Below are positions 21,326 through 30,293 of a stretch of 38,904 nt of DNA, one piece after another (position 1 is the first letter of the stretch; every line of letters begins with the position of its first letter). Under the pieces are notes generated by a model. It was not told where the DNA came from, made no database searches, and was given only the letters and a program-made list of their open reading frames with translations. The translations under genes and the position numbers were made by a program. Source of the stretch: Alphaproteobacteria bacterium (lineage in GTDB: Bacteria; Pseudomonadota; Alphaproteobacteria; UBA11136); NCBI GenBank assembly GCA_016776635.1, contig JADHSZ010000024.1, forward strand, positions 1-38,904. Reading direction: 5' to 3'.

Positions 21326-22195
21326 ATGACCACTGGCCCGACCATCCAAGAGTTTTTCAAACAGTTTCCCGATGATGATGCTTGCCTCGATTACCTGATG
21401 CAGCTTCGTTACGGCGATAAGTTGGATTGCCCGAAGTGCGGTAAGCACGGGAAGTTTCATCGCGTCCGTCGCCACCCTGCCTATGAGTGCGCGTGGTGCG
21501 GCCATGAGATTTACCCGATGGTCGGCACCATGTTTCATCGTTCCCACACACCGTTGCAGAAGTGGTTCTACGCCATGTATTTGTTCACCACCACGCGCCA
21601 CGGTGTTCCGGCGAAGGAATTGCAACGCCAGTTGGGAGTTTCGTATCCTACAGCCTTTCGTATGTCTCACCTGATTCGTGACTACATGGGTTCCATTGAC
21701 GGCGACCCGCCGTTGACCAATCACGTTGAGATTGACGAGACCTATATCGGCGGACGGCGCAAGGGTAAGAAGCAGGGCTTCACCGGGCGCGGGGCCAAGG
21801 GTAAAACCATCGTATTTGGTATCCTTGAGCGCGACGGGGAACTGTTCACCAAGGTGGTTCCTAATGCCTCCCGCAAGAGCCTCATTCCGCCGATCATCGA
21901 GCGCATTAAACCCGGCACCACGATCAGTTCTGACGAATGGCCTCCTTATAAAATCCTCACCGGCTTGGGATACGACCACCGGACGGTTGAACATGGCCGC
22001 AAGATATGGGCGCGGGGCGATACCCATGTGAACACCCTGGAAGCCTTTTGGTCCATGCTGAAACGGTCCATCCGGGGCACCCATATCCACGTCAGCCCTA
22101 AGCATCTTCCGAAGTATCTTGGGGAGTTTGAGTATCGCTACAACCTTCGGAAGCGCCCTGAGTTGATGTTTGGCCGGTTGCTGGCTTCCCTTTAG
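21326..22195 (+). CDS. IS1595-family transposase
   Basis: The 289-residue transposase has an N-terminal zinc ribbon (Cys35, Cys38, Cys55, Cys58 in CPKC and CAWC), a helix-turn-helix region (PAKELQRQLGVSYPTAFRMSHLIR), and an ISXO2-like catalytic domain with EIDETYIGG (Asp137), SSDEWPPY (Asp203) and HVNTLEAFWSMLKRSIRG (Asn236/Glu239). The C-terminal block KHLPKYLGEFEYRYNLRKRP is typical. The ATG at 21326 has AAAGGAG 8 nt upstream; an in-frame start at 21293 is less likely. The gene appears intact. Its last 98 nt are antisense to the end of a passenger gene. Confidence 0.93.
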   Translation: MTTGPTIQEFFKQFPDDDACLDYLMQLRYGDKLDCPKCGKHGKFHRVRRHPAYECAWCGHEIYPMVGTMFHRSHTPLQKWFYAMYLFTTTRHGVPAKELQRQLGVSYPTAFRMSHLIRDYMGSIDGDPPLTNHVEIDETYIGGRRKGKKQGFTGRGAKGKTIVFGILERDGELFTKVVPNASRKSLIPPIIERIKPGTTISSDEWPPYKILTGLGYDHRTVEHGRKIWARGDTHVNTLEAFWSMLKRSIRGTHIHVSPKHLPKYLGEFEYRYNLRKRPELMFGRLLASL

Positions 22196-22328
22196 AGGCA
22201 GCCTTTAAGAGCGGCCAAAACCGCCCGTCTGCCTTGGAGTGGTGTTCCTTACAGAACTGCTTTATGGTCGCGCCCTTAATTTCGCCCTTGCGGGCTTCTT
22301 CAAGGCTTAGAAGTTTACCGCGAGACAT
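22098..22328 (-). CDS. Small IS passenger protein
   Basis: A 76-residue frame with a good ribosome site (GGAGGGG, 4 nt before ATG 22328). The first 50 residues (LSLEEARKGEIKGATIKQFCKEHHSKADGRFWPLLKAASKG) resemble a small protein type common in proteobacterial islands, with an LEEAR start and an RFxxLL helix. The last 26 residues are encoded opposite the transposase C-terminus and are Ser/Thr/Gln-rich, so that part may be shaped by the transposase sequence. The start overlaps the preceding passenger gene by 14 nt, indicating coupling. Function unknown. Confidence 0.5.
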   Translation of the reverse strand: MSRGKLLSLEEARKGEIKGATIKQFCKEHHSKADGRFWPLLKAASKGKPATGQTSTQGASEGCSDTQTPQDTSEDA

Positions 22329-22896
22329 CCGACCCCTCCGCGTAAATTAAACCCTCACCGTGTCGGAAAACTTCAATGTTTTGAATTAGCTTATTGCCGT
22401 CCAGTTTTATTTCTAAAATCTGCACGAACGACCCATTTCGCGCTGAAAATTCAATCCGATATTTTCCAAGTTGCAGAGTCTTACCAATTCTCATTCCTCC
22501 GCGTGTCTCGCCTATGTCTCCACCACCAATAGACCAATAACGCTTGTCATTAGGGTCAGATACAGACGCGGGTGAAATCCAGTATTCGACTCCAAAAAGC
22601 AGGCCGCTGGCCTTGAACCACAGAGGAATGGGGTCTGACCACAGTTCGACGGCAGATACCTCTGCCCATATATATCCGTAGTTATCGCCGCCAGTTAGCA
22701 TCTCTCTTAGGCGCAGGTCTCTATATTTAGTATCTTGGACCGCCCCAACCACCGAGGCGATGCCAACAATCGTAAAAACTGCTATCCATGCACGCATGCC
22801 ACAGCTTGATTTTGGAGGCTTAACAGTCACTACCGCCCCCAAAACAGCGAGTAGGACCGTGCATCCATATGCCAAGATTGTGTAGATCAGATCCAT
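22315..22896 (-). CDS. IS passenger hypothetical membrane protein
   Basis: From ATG 22896 the protein has 193 residues: two transmembrane segments near the N-terminus (LIYTILAYGCTVLLAVLGAVV and WIAVFTIVGIASVVGAV), then a soluble domain of about 130 residues with strand-like runs (GYIWAEVSAVELW, RIGKTLQLGKYRIEFSARNG, ILEIKLDGNKLIQNIEVF). GCGGAGG lies 12 nt upstream. The frame stays open to 22983, but that part is inside the element end. No family was recognised. It is read opposite to the transposase and lies between it and the right end, so it moves with the element. Confidence 0.55.
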   Translation of the reverse strand: MDLIYTILAYGCTVLLAVLGAVVTVKPPKSSCGMRAWIAVFTIVGIASVVGAVQDTKYRDLRLREMLTGGDNYGYIWAEVSAVELWSDPIPLWFKASGLLFGVEYWISPASVSDPNDKRYWSIGGGDIGETRGGMRIGKTLQLGKYRIEFSARNGSFVQILEIKLDGNKLIQNIEVFRHGEGLIYAEGSDVSR

Positions 22897-23193
22897 TTTG
22901 TGATTGTGCCTCCGCATTAACCCACGCGTAAACAGCGCCGTTTTTAGGAGATAAACTATGGGATAACCTGTTACGGGTGTCAACTTTACATACGCGTGTC
23001 AACATTTTGGCCTTTGTACTGGATTATGGAAACTATTGGACCGCGTGTGAAGCGGGGCCGGGAAGCCGGGACCGCTACCGTAAAACCGCTGGGAAAAGCG
23101 GCGGGGCAGTCACATAAAAAGAGTGGTTTTTTATTCCACACTCCCCATCTCAAGGAAGATCACTACCCCCGTGACAGCGAAAGGGCGCCCGCC

Positions 23194-23610
23194 GTGAGAT
23201 CTGCTACGCAAAACCCATCCGTTCTCAATCACCTCAGGACTCACGGCATCCGTCCCACGCGCCAGCGCCAGATTCTGGCCAAGCTGCTGTTCGGGAAAGG
23301 CGACCGTCACATAACGGCGGACGCCCTCTATCAGGAATCCAGGGATCTGGGCACCGGCATCTCGCGGGCCACCGTCTACAATACCCTCCACCAGTTCACC
23401 AAGGCCGGGCTGTTGCGGGAAATCAGCGTGGCCTCGGGCCTGTCCTGTTTCGACACCAATCTCACCACTCATCATCACTTCCTGTTCGAGGAAGAGGGCC
23501 GGTTGCAGGACATTCCCGGCGACAAGATAGACTTCAGCCGCTTTCCCGAAGCGCCCGAGGGTGCCGATATTTCCAGCATCAGCGTCACCGTTCGCCTGAA
23601 AAACCGTTAG
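23194..23610 (+). CDS. irr: Iron response regulator Irr (Fur family)
   Basis: Irr controls iron and heme genes in alphaproteobacteria. The 138-residue protein from GTG 23194 shows GIRPTRQR (18-25), LLFGKGDRHITADALY, the recognition helix RATVYNTLHQFTKAGLL and the His-rich DTNLTTHHHFLFEEE (HHH at 93-95). The end APEGADISSISVTVRLK fits. The Cys-Pro heme-regulatory motif of rhizobial Irr is missing. The frame is open up to the IS end, but the upstream part has no similarity. The IS right end lies only about 190 bp upstream, so the insertion may affect irr expression. Confidence 0.88.
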   Translation: MRSATQNPSVLNHLRTHGIRPTRQRQILAKLLFGKGDRHITADALYQESRDLGTGISRATVYNTLHQFTKAGLLREISVASGLSCFDTNLTTHHHFLFEEEGRLQDIPGDKIDFSRFPEAPEGADISSISVTVRLKNR

Positions 23611-23630
23611 GGATTTAGAGGCTTTTTGCC

Positions 23631-23659
23631 TTGCCATGGCCCGGGGATAGGGCTATATG
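23631..23659 (+). promoter_or_regulatory. Possible rpsB promoter
   Basis: TTGCCA (23631-23636), 17 bp, then TATATG (23654-23659) fit a sigma-70-like promoter. The -10 box sits in the loop of an AGGGC/GCCCT dyad (23649-23664). The leader to the rpsB start is about 130 nt with several small GC hairpins, possibly used for S2 autoregulation as in other bacteria. Confidence 0.4.
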
Positions 23660-23796
23660 GCCCTCCTTGTTAAATTCACACGCGGAAATGCGGCCGCGGG
23701 GGACATATCCCCAAGGTCCGCTCCGGTGTCCGGCGGGATGAAATATGCCCCCGGATGTTCTTCCGCGGAGGTCCAACCGGAAAAGGATACGAACTC

Positions 23797-25011
23797 ATGG
23801 CTTTGCCTAGCTTTACCATGCGCCAGTTGCTTGAGGCCGGCGCTCACTTCGGTCATCACACCCGCCGCTGGAATCCGAAAATGGAGCCGTTTATTTTCGG
23901 CATCCGCAACAAGATTCACATTATCGATCTCCAGCAGACGGTTCCCATGCTGTATCGGGCCATGCAGGCGGCCCGCGACGTGTCCGCCTCGGGCGGCCGG
24001 GTGCTCTTCGTCGGCACCAAGCGCCAGGCCTCCAGCCCCATCGCCGAGGCCGCCAAGCGTTGCGGCCAGTACTACGTCAACCACCGCTGGCTCGGCGGCA
24101 TGCTGACCAACTGGAAAACGGTGTCCGTCTCCATCCGCCGTCTGCGCGAGCTCGACGAGCTGCTGGACAAGGATGAAGTGGGCTTCACCAAGAAGGAACT
24201 GCTGAAAATCCAGCGCGAGCGCGACAAGCTCGACCGCTCCCTGGGCGGTATCAGGGAACTGGGCAGCCTTCCCGACATTCTGTTCGTGATCGATACGGTC
24301 AAGGAATCCATTGCCGTCCAGGAAGCCAACAAGCTCGGTATTCCCGTGGTGGCGATCATCGACAGCAATTCGGACCCCGACGGCATCGCCTATCCCATCC
24401 CCGGGAACGATGATTCCATGCGCGCCATCGACCTTTACTGTTCGCTGTTCGCCGATACCATTCTCGACGGTCTCCAGGATTCCCTGGCTGCGGCGCCTGG
24501 TGATTTGGGCGCCATGGAAGAGGCGCCGGTGGAGGTTCTGCCTGCCGAAACCCCCAAGGAAACTTCAGAAGAAGCGGCGAAAACCAAGGCTTCCAAAGCC
24601 CAGGCCCCAAAAGCAAAAACCCCGGAAGTGAAGATCAAAAAATCGAAGGCTCCCGAGGCCGCCGCGCAAGTGACGCCCGAAACGCCTCCGGTGACAGAAG
24701 CCGCGGGCGAAGAGAAGAAGGCGGCTCCCCAGAAAGAAGCCGCCAAGAAAGAGGCCCCAAAGAAGGCCGAGGAAAAGAAGGCGGCTCCCCAGAAAGAAGC
24801 CAAGAAGAAAGAAGCCGCCAAGAAAGAAACCAAGAAGGCCGCTGCGAAGAAGGAGGCCGACAAGAAAGCCGCCCCAAAGAAGGCCGCTGCGAAGAAAGAG
24901 ACGGCCAAGAAAGAAGCCCCAAAAAAGGAAGCCAAGAAGGCGGATAAGGACGACAAGAAAGCGGCCCCGAAAAAGACCGCGGACAAGAAAGCTCCCACCG
25001 CCAAAAAGTAA
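23797..25011 (+). CDS. rpsB: 30S ribosomal protein S2 with long lysine/alanine-rich tail
   Basis: S2 is a structural protein of the small subunit. The core (about residues 1-235) is standard: [34 protein letters not shown] and [26 protein letters not shown] are clear. The protein is 404 residues, whereas S2 is normally about 230-260. Residues about 245-404 are a Lys/Ala/Pro/Glu-rich tail like histone H1, with [13 protein letters not shown] and PKKA units. An exact 21-bp repeat (24721-24741 and 24781-24801, 60-bp period) shows internal duplication. The ATG at 23797 has AAAGGA upstream. Confidence 0.95.
   Translation: MALPSFTMRQLLEAGAHFGHHTRRWNPKMEPFIFGIRNKIHIIDLQQTVPMLYRAMQAARDVSASGGRVLFVGTKRQASSPIAEAAKRCGQYYVNHRWLGGMLTNWKTVSVSIRRLRELDELLDKDEVGFTKKELLKIQRERDKLDRSLGGIRELGSLPDILFVIDTVKESIAVQEANKLGIPVVAIIDSNSDPDGIAYPIPGNDDSMRAIDLYCSLFADTILDGLQDSLAAAPGDLGAMEEAPVEVLPAETPKETSEEAAKTKASKAQAPKAKTPEVKIKKSKAPEAAAQVTPETPPVTEAAGEEKKAAPQKEAAKKEAPKKAEEKKAAPQKEAKKKEAAKKETKKAAAKKEADKKAAPKKAAAKKETAKKEAPKKEAKKADKDDKKAAPKKTADKKAPTAKK
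24721..24801 (+). repeat. 60-bp-period repeat in the rpsB tail
   Basis: GCGGCTCCCCAGAAAGAAGC and the next base recur exactly at 24721 and 24781. The surrounding Lys/Ala/Pro codons are imperfect versions of the same unit, indicating growth by duplication or slippage. Confidence 0.75.
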
Positions 25012-25037
25012 GCCATACCACGTTTGGCGCGCTTAAG

Positions 25038-25068
25038 TGCTGACTAATATTATCGTTATATATCAGCA
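25038..25068 (+). promoter_or_regulatory. AT-rich hairpin between rpsB and tsf
   Basis: TGCTGA (25038-25043) pairs with TCAGCA (25063-25068), followed by an AT-rich run. The 91-bp spacer is far richer in A and T than its neighbours. It may be a partial terminator or attenuator, or a processing or promoter site that lets tsf be expressed separately. Confidence 0.4.
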
Positions 25069-25102
25069 TATTATTATATTCTATTCGTAATGAGGGTTAG
25101 AA

Positions 25103-26029
25103 ATGGCTGAGATCACGGCATCGCTGGTTAAAGAGCTCCGCGACAAGACCGGTGTGGGCATGATGGATTGCAAAAAGGCCTTGGGCGAGACCGGGGGCGA
25201 TCTCGAGGCAGCCGTGGACTGGTTGCGTAAGAAGGGCATGGCGGCGGCGGCCAAGAAATCGGGACGCGTCGCCGCGGAAGGCCTGATCGGGGTCGCCGTG
25301 GAGGGAAATCTGGGCGCGCTTGTGGAAGTCAACGCCGAAACCGATTTCGTCTCCCGCAACGAGGTTTTCCAGGCCTATGTCCAGGCCGTGGCCGGCCTTG
25401 CCCTGGAAAAGGGCGATGATCTTCCTTCATTGCTGGCCGGGGACTACCCCGAAACCGGGCGCGACGTGGAAGAGGAACTCACCCATCTGATCGCCACCAT
25501 CGGCGAGAACATGACCTTTCGCCGCGCCACCCGCCTCCAGGTGGAAGAAGGCGTGGTGGCCAGTTATACCCACAATTCGGCGGCTCCGGGTCTGGGCCGT
25601 ATGGGTGTTCTGGTGGGCCTATCGTCCGCCGGCGACAAGGAAAAGCTCGCTGAGTTGGGCAAACAGCTGGCCATGCATGTGGCCGCCGCCAACCCCCAGT
25701 CGGTAAGCCAGGATGATCTCGATCCCGACCTCATAGAACGCGAGCGTGCTGTTCTCGCCGAACAGGCCCGCGCCAGCGGCAAGCCCGAGGAAATCATCGA
25801 CAAAATGGTGGAGGGCCGTCTCCGTAAATTCTTCGAGGAAGTGGTGCTGCTCGATCAGACCTTCGTCATCGACGGCGAAAACAAGGTGGGCCAGGCCATT
25901 GCCGAAGCCGCCAAGGATATGGGCGCCGAGGTGAGCGTCACCGGATTCCTGCGTTTTGCGCTGGGCGAAGGTGTGGAGCGCAAGGAAGAGGATTTTGCCG
26001 CCGAGGTGGCCGCCGCGGCGGGCAGCTGA
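25103..26029 (+). CDS. tsf: Elongation factor Ts
   Basis: EF-Ts is the nucleotide exchange factor of EF-Tu. The 308-residue protein opens with [27 protein letters not shown], has the EF-Tu-contacting TDFVSRNE motif (TDF at 80-82), and the C-terminal [13 protein letters not shown] segment. GAGGGTTAG precedes the ATG at 25103. It follows rpsB by 91 bp, the usual order. Confidence 0.97.
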   Translation: MAEITASLVKELRDKTGVGMMDCKKALGETGGDLEAAVDWLRKKGMAAAAKKSGRVAAEGLIGVAVEGNLGALVEVNAETDFVSRNEVFQAYVQAVAGLALEKGDDLPSLLAGDYPETGRDVEEELTHLIATIGENMTFRRATRLQVEEGVVASYTHNSAAPGLGRMGVLVGLSSAGDKEKLAELGKQLAMHVAAANPQSVSQDDLDPDLIERERAVLAEQARASGKPEEIIDKMVEGRLRKFFEEVVLLDQTFVIDGENKVGQAIAEAAKDMGAEVSVTGFLRFALGEGVERKEEDFAAEVAAAAGS

Positions 26030-26187
26030 GTCTGGCTCTCGTCCCTTTACCGGCGGCCCGTGGAACGGCAAGGAAAACACTCCATCACAGATGATTTCTG
26101 CGGGCGCAAGCTTGCGGAATGATGTATGTTCCCCGGTAACAGGGTAAAAAACCCTTTCTTTTATTGCTCTGCCGGGGGGGCGAACAC

Positions 26188-26940
26188 GTGGATTCCGCTG
26201 TGCCTGAATCGACTCTTTCCGAGGATGCCAAATACGGCCGTATTTTGCTGAAGCTGTCCGGCGAAGCCCTGATGGGCGGGGACAAATACGGCATCAATCC
26301 CGACACGGTCACCCGCATCGCCCAGGAAATCGCCACCGTCCACGCCCTCGGCGTCCAGATCGCCCTGGTGGTGGGGGGCGGGAACATTTTCCGGGGAATA
26401 TCCGGCGCCGCCGATGGCATGGAGCGGGCCACCGCCGATTACATGGGCATGCTGGCTACCGTTATGAACGCCCTGTCCCTGCAAAACGCCCTGGAAAAGG
26501 CGGGCATGGATACCCGCGTTCTTTCCGCCATTCCCATGCAGGCGGTGTGCGAACCCTATATCCGCCGCCGCGCCGAGCGCCATATGGAGCGCGGCAGGAT
26601 CGTCATTTTCGCCGCCGGAACCGGAAATCCCTTTTTCACCACCGATACCGCCGCCGCCCTGCGCGCTTCGGAGATGGGCTGCCAAGCGTTGTTCAAGGCC
26701 ACCAAGGTGGATGGCGTTTACAGCGCCGACCCGGTAAAAGACCCGGATGCCAAGCGTTTTGAGACTCTAAGCTATCTCGACGTTCTCTCCCGCGACCTTA
26801 AAGTGATGGACGCGGCGGCGATTTCCCTTGCCCGTGAAAATAATATTTCCATTCTGGTATTCTCCATCAATACCCCCGGCGCCTTTTCCGACGTGATCCG
26901 GGGCAATGGTACATTCACCGTCATCAGCGAAAAGGGGTGA
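26188..26940 (+). CDS. pyrH: Uridylate kinase
   Basis: It phosphorylates UMP to UDP in pyrimidine nucleotide synthesis. The 250-residue protein of the amino acid kinase fold shows [41 protein letters not shown] and [18 protein letters not shown]. The chosen GTG at 26188 follows a run of seven G and gives about 15 residues before the first conserved strand; GTG 26200 is also possible. It lies between tsf and frr, 3 nt before frr. Confidence 0.95.
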   Translation: MDSAVPESTLSEDAKYGRILLKLSGEALMGGDKYGINPDTVTRIAQEIATVHALGVQIALVVGGGNIFRGISGAADGMERATADYMGMLATVMNALSLQNALEKAGMDTRVLSAIPMQAVCEPYIRRRAERHMERGRIVIFAAGTGNPFFTTDTAAALRASEMGCQALFKATKVDGVYSADPVKDPDAKRFETLSYLDVLSRDLKVMDAAAISLARENNISILVFSINTPGAFSDVIRGNGTFTVISEKG

Positions 26941-26943
26941 AGG

Positions 26944-27501
26944 ATGACCGATTTTGATCTTTCCGACATCAACCGCCGCATGGACGGCGCCGTGGAAGTC
27001 TTGCGCAAGGAATTCGCCGGGCTACGCACCGGCCGCGCTTCGGCCAGCCTGCTGGAGCCCATCGTGGTGGATGCCTACGGGTCCGCCATGCCCATACCCC
27101 AGGTCGGCACCGTCAGCGTGCCGGAACCCCGGCTGCTGACGGTTCAGGTCTGGGACCAGTCGCTGGTTCAGGCCGTGGAAAATGCGATCCGTGACGCCGA
27201 TCTCGGGCTTAATCCCATGTCCGAGGGCCAGCTGGTGCGTGTTCCCATTCCCGACCTGTCCGAGGAACGGCGCACGGAAATCACGAAAATCGCTCATAAA
27301 TATGCGGAACAGGCCCGTGTTTCGGTACGCAATGTACGCCGCGACGCCATGGACAAGCTGAAGAAAATGGAGAAAGACGGGGATCTGTCCCAGGATGCCC
27401 ACCACGACAAGGCCGACGAGGCGCAGAAGCTCACCGATACCCATACCAAATCCATCGATGAGCTTCTCGAGTCCAAAGAAAAGGACATCATGCAGGTGTA
27501 A
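26944..27501 (+). CDS. frr: Ribosome recycling factor
   Basis: RRF with EF-G splits the post-termination ribosome. The 185-residue protein has the expected three-helix bundle and beta-hairpin plan, with [56 protein letters not shown] and the C-terminal helix ending [14 protein letters not shown]. It starts 3 nt after pyrH, and its stop shares one base with the uppS start (TAATG). Confidence 0.97.
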   Translation: MTDFDLSDINRRMDGAVEVLRKEFAGLRTGRASASLLEPIVVDAYGSAMPIPQVGTVSVPEPRLLTVQVWDQSLVQAVENAIRDADLGLNPMSEGQLVRVPIPDLSEERRTEITKIAHKYAEQARVSVRNVRRDAMDKLKKMEKDGDLSQDAHHDKADEAQKLTDTHTKSIDELLESKEKDIMQV

Positions 27502-28241
27502 TGGGGATGGAACCCGCACCCCGACATGACGATCCGCCTTCTCCTCCGGCGCATGTGGCCATCATCATGGATGGTAACGGACGCTGGGCGCGGGAACGCC
27601 GCCTGCCCAAGATCGCGGGTCACAAGCAGGGTGCGGAAACCCTGCGCGGGATTATCATCGCCGCCAGGGAACTGGGAATTTCCTATCTGACGGTCTACGG
27701 CTTTTCCTCGGAAAACTGGCGCCGTCCCGCCGAAGAGGTGGGCGAACTGATGGGGCTCCTGCGTCACTACCTGCGTAGCGAACTGGCCGAACTGCATGCC
27801 AACGGGGTTCGGATACGCGTCATCGGCGACAGGCAACGGCTGCACAAGGACATCGTTGCCCTGGTGGAAGACTCCGAAAAGCGGACGCGGGACAACACGG
27901 CGCTTCATTTTACCCTGGCGCTGAGCTATGGCAGCCGCCACGAAATCGTTGAAGCTACGCGCCGTATTGCCCGCGAAGCGGTTGCTGGCGGACTCGATCC
28001 CGAGACCATTTCGGAAGAGGATTTCACCGCCCGCCTCTCCACGGCCGGCGTCCCCGATCCCGATCTTGTCATCCGCACCAGCGGCGAGATGCGGCTTTCC
28101 AATTTTCTTTTGTGGCAGTCGGCCTATGCCGAACTGGTCTTTACCGAAAAGCTGTGGCCGGATTTCTGTAAACAGGATCTCGTTGACGCCATCGCCGAAT
28201 TCCGTCAGCGCGAGCGACGCTACGGGGCAACTGGTGTCTAA
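27501..28241 (+). CDS. uppS: Undecaprenyl diphosphate synthase
   Basis: It builds C55 undecaprenyl diphosphate from FPP and isopentenyl diphosphate for cell wall carriers. The 246-residue protein shows HVAIIMDGNGRWA with catalytic Asp24, then GHKQGAETLR, TVYGFSSENWRRP and DLVIRTSGEMRLSNFLLWQSAYAEL. The start overlaps the frr stop by 1 nt and the end overlaps cdsA by 8 nt, so the gene is inside a coupled operon. Confidence 0.96.
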   Translation: MGMEPAPRHDDPPSPPAHVAIIMDGNGRWARERRLPKIAGHKQGAETLRGIIIAARELGISYLTVYGFSSENWRRPAEEVGELMGLLRHYLRSELAELHANGVRIRVIGDRQRLHKDIVALVEDSEKRTRDNTALHFTLALSYGSRHEIVEATRRIAREAVAGGLDPETISEEDFTARLSTAGVPDPDLVIRTSGEMRLSNFLLWQSAYAELVFTEKLWPDFCKQDLVDAIAEFRQRERRYGATGV

Positions 28242-29046
28242 CACCGTTTTCGGCGGATTCGGGACACGGATTCTTTCTGCGATCATTCTGGCGCCGCCGG
28301 CTTTGGCCGCCGTCTACGCCGGAGCGCCCTATTTCAACCTCATGCTGATACTCATTTCCCTTCTCATGGCCTGGGAGTGGGGGAGGCTGTGCGGCGGGGG
28401 GCGTTTCGAGGCGCCCGCTGTGGTTCTGGTCATGGTTGTCGGACTCGCCGTTGTCCTCACCGCGGCGGATCATATGCGGGAAGCCTTTTTCCTGATTCCG
28501 GCGGGGGTTCTCCTGGTTTGTCTTCTGGGGCGGCGTGGGGAGTCATCGTCCCCATGGCTGGCCCTTGGAATCGTCTATATTGCCGTGCCCTGTATGGCGC
28601 TTTTGTGGCTCCGCGAGTGGCCGGGAATGGGCCGCGAGGTCGTTTTCTGGATTCTCGGCGTTGTCTGGGCCACGGATACGGGCGCCTATTGCGCCGGAAT
28701 CCTGGTCGGAGGCCCCAAACTGGCGCCCCGGGTGAGCCCCAACAAGACCTGGGCGGGTCTGGCCGGCGGGTTTGTCATGGCGGCCCTTGTCAGTGGCTTT
28801 CTGGTAGGGCTAACTGAGGCCGCGTTTGCGCTCTGGCCCCTGGTTGTTTTTGGGGCTTTTCTCGCACTGGTGGAGCAAATGGGCGATTTGTTTGAATCCT
28901 CCATAAAAAGGCGTTTCGGCGTCAAGGACACAAGCCGCCTGATTCCCGGCCATGGCGGCGTGCTGGACCGGCTTGACGGCTTGCTTGCAGTGTCCCCCGT
29001 GGTGGTTGCTTTCCTTCTTCTGATGGGGGAAAAGATCACATCATGA
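28234..29046 (+). CDS. cdsA: Phosphatidate cytidylyltransferase
   Basis: It makes CDP-diacylglycerol from phosphatidic acid and CTP in the inner membrane. The 270-residue protein has about eight hydrophobic segments and ends with the family signature: [20 protein letters not shown] followed by [36 protein letters not shown] is also typical. The GTG at 28234 overlaps the uppS end by 8 nt; the frame is open further upstream but that part is antisense-like uppS sequence. Its stop overlaps the dxr start (ATGA). Confidence 0.93.
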   Translation: MSNTVFGGFGTRILSAIILAPPALAAVYAGAPYFNLMLILISLLMAWEWGRLCGGGRFEAPAVVLVMVVGLAVVLTAADHMREAFFLIPAGVLLVCLLGRRGESSSPWLALGIVYIAVPCMALLWLREWPGMGREVVFWILGVVWATDTGAYCAGILVGGPKLAPRVSPNKTWAGLAGGFVMAALVSGFLVGLTEAAFALWPLVVFGAFLALVEQMGDLFESSIKRRFGVKDTSRLIPGHGGVLDRLDGLLAVSPVVVAFLLLMGEKITS

Positions 29047-30269
29047 CGACTCCTTCCCCAGAAGTTTCCGCGCCGCCGCGGCGGATTACCATCCTCGGCT
29101 CCACTGGCTCCATCGGCTGCAGCACCATTGACCTGGTGGAGCGGCAGCCGGAGTCCTTTTCAGTTGCGGCATTGACGGCCTTTTCCAATGTTGCCCTGCT
29201 CGCCGAACAGGCACGGAAACTGCAGCCGGAACTTGCGGTCATCGGTGACGAAAGCCGTTTCAAGGAATTGAAGGAAGCGCTCTCGGGAAGCGGCGTGGAA
29301 ATTGCCGCCGGGCGGGATGCCCTGGTGGAAGCCGCCAAACGGCCTTCCGATTTCGTCATGGCGGCCATCGTCGGAGCCGCCGGGCTGGAACCCACTCTGG
29401 CGGCGGTGCGCCGTGGCGCCACGGTGGGGCTGGCCAATAAGGAATGCCTGGTTTGCGCCGGCGATTTGATGAAGGCTGAACTGGAGAAATCCGGGGCCAC
29501 CCTTTTACCCGTGGATTCCGAACACAGCGCCATTTACCAGGTGTTCGATTTCGACCGCAGGGATGCCATCGAATCAATAATCCTGACCGCTTCGGGCGGC
29601 CCCTTCCGCACCCATACGCAGGCGCAGATGAAAAGCGTGACCCCGGAACAGGCCGTGGCCCACCCCAACTGGGACATGGGGGCAAAAATCTCGGTGGATT
29701 CGGCCACCATGATGAACAAGGGGCTGGAGGTTATCGAGGCCTATCACCTGTTCGGGATCGAAGGCGAGAGAATCCAGGTTTTGATCCATCCGCAATCGGT
29801 GATCCATTCCTGTGTCGCCTACGTTGACGGTTCGGTGCTGGCCCAGATGGGGGCTCCCGATATGCGCACCCCTATCGCCTATTCCCTGGCATGGCCGCAG
29901 CGCATGGAAGCTCCGGTAGAGCGCCTCGATCTTGCCGCGATTTCGCAGCTGACCTTTGAAGCCCCTGATTTTAATAGGTTTCCGGCGCTTTCCCTGGCTT
30001 TCCAGGCCTTGAAAAGCGGCGGTTCGGCCCCTACAATCCTCAACGCCGCGAATGAAGTGGCGGTGGCGGCATTTCTGGACGGTAAAATCGGATTTCTCGA
30101 TATCGCGCGTATGGTGGAGAGGGCGCTTGAGCAGGTGCCGAATAAACCCATGACCACTCTTGACCACGTGCACGCAATCGATGCCATGACTCGTGAGGCG
30201 GCATCGGGCTGGATAGCGGATTTTACCCCTGCGCGTAGTACGAATTCCGGCGTCGCCGCCTCCGCTTAA
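29043..30269 (+). CDS. dxr: 1-deoxy-D-xylulose 5-phosphate reductoisomerase
   Basis: It converts DXP to 2-C-methyl-D-erythritol 4-phosphate in the MEP isoprenoid pathway. The 408-residue protein has the NADPH motif GSTGSIG (19-25), [18 protein letters not shown] with metal-binding Asp and Glu, [36 protein letters not shown] and [13 protein letters not shown]. It overlaps cdsA by 4 nt; the pathway link to the neighbouring uppS is direct. Confidence 0.97.
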   Translation: MTTPSPEVSAPPRRITILGSTGSIGCSTIDLVERQPESFSVAALTAFSNVALLAEQARKLQPELAVIGDESRFKELKEALSGSGVEIAAGRDALVEAAKRPSDFVMAAIVGAAGLEPTLAAVRRGATVGLANKECLVCAGDLMKAELEKSGATLLPVDSEHSAIYQVFDFDRRDAIESIILTASGGPFRTHTQAQMKSVTPEQAVAHPNWDMGAKISVDSATMMNKGLEVIEAYHLFGIEGERIQVLIHPQSVIHSCVAYVDGSVLAQMGAPDMRTPIAYSLAWPQRMEAPVERLDLAAISQLTFEAPDFNRFPALSLAFQALKSGGSAPTILNAANEVAVAAFLDGKIGFLDIARMVERALEQVPNKPMTTLDHVHAIDAMTREAASGWIADFTPARSTNSGVAASA

Positions 30270-30293
30270 CCTTTCACTCTGGATCATCGCTAC

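Larger units (their letters stand above)
21250..23007. mobile_element. IS1595-family insertion element with passenger genes
   Basis: The ends 21250-21286 and 22971-23007 are inverted copies matching at 32 of 37 positions; the inner 18 bp (TAAAGTTGACACCCGTAA) are identical. Each end has two GTTGACA-like units about 18 bp apart. Inside are an IS1595-type transposase on the plus strand and two probable passenger genes on the minus strand. Some IS1595 members are known to carry passengers. No 8-bp target duplication was found with these boundaries, so the exact edges are uncertain; the core is at least 21269-22988. Confidence 0.8.

Noticed and set aside
22996..23193. N-terminal extension of the irr frame into the IS end
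   Set aside because: The extra residues have no Fur-family similarity, and the first codon lies in the element's inverted repeat.
27928..28233. Upstream extension of the cdsA frame
   Set aside because: It overlaps uppS in another frame; the GTG at 28234 gives the expected N-terminus and length.
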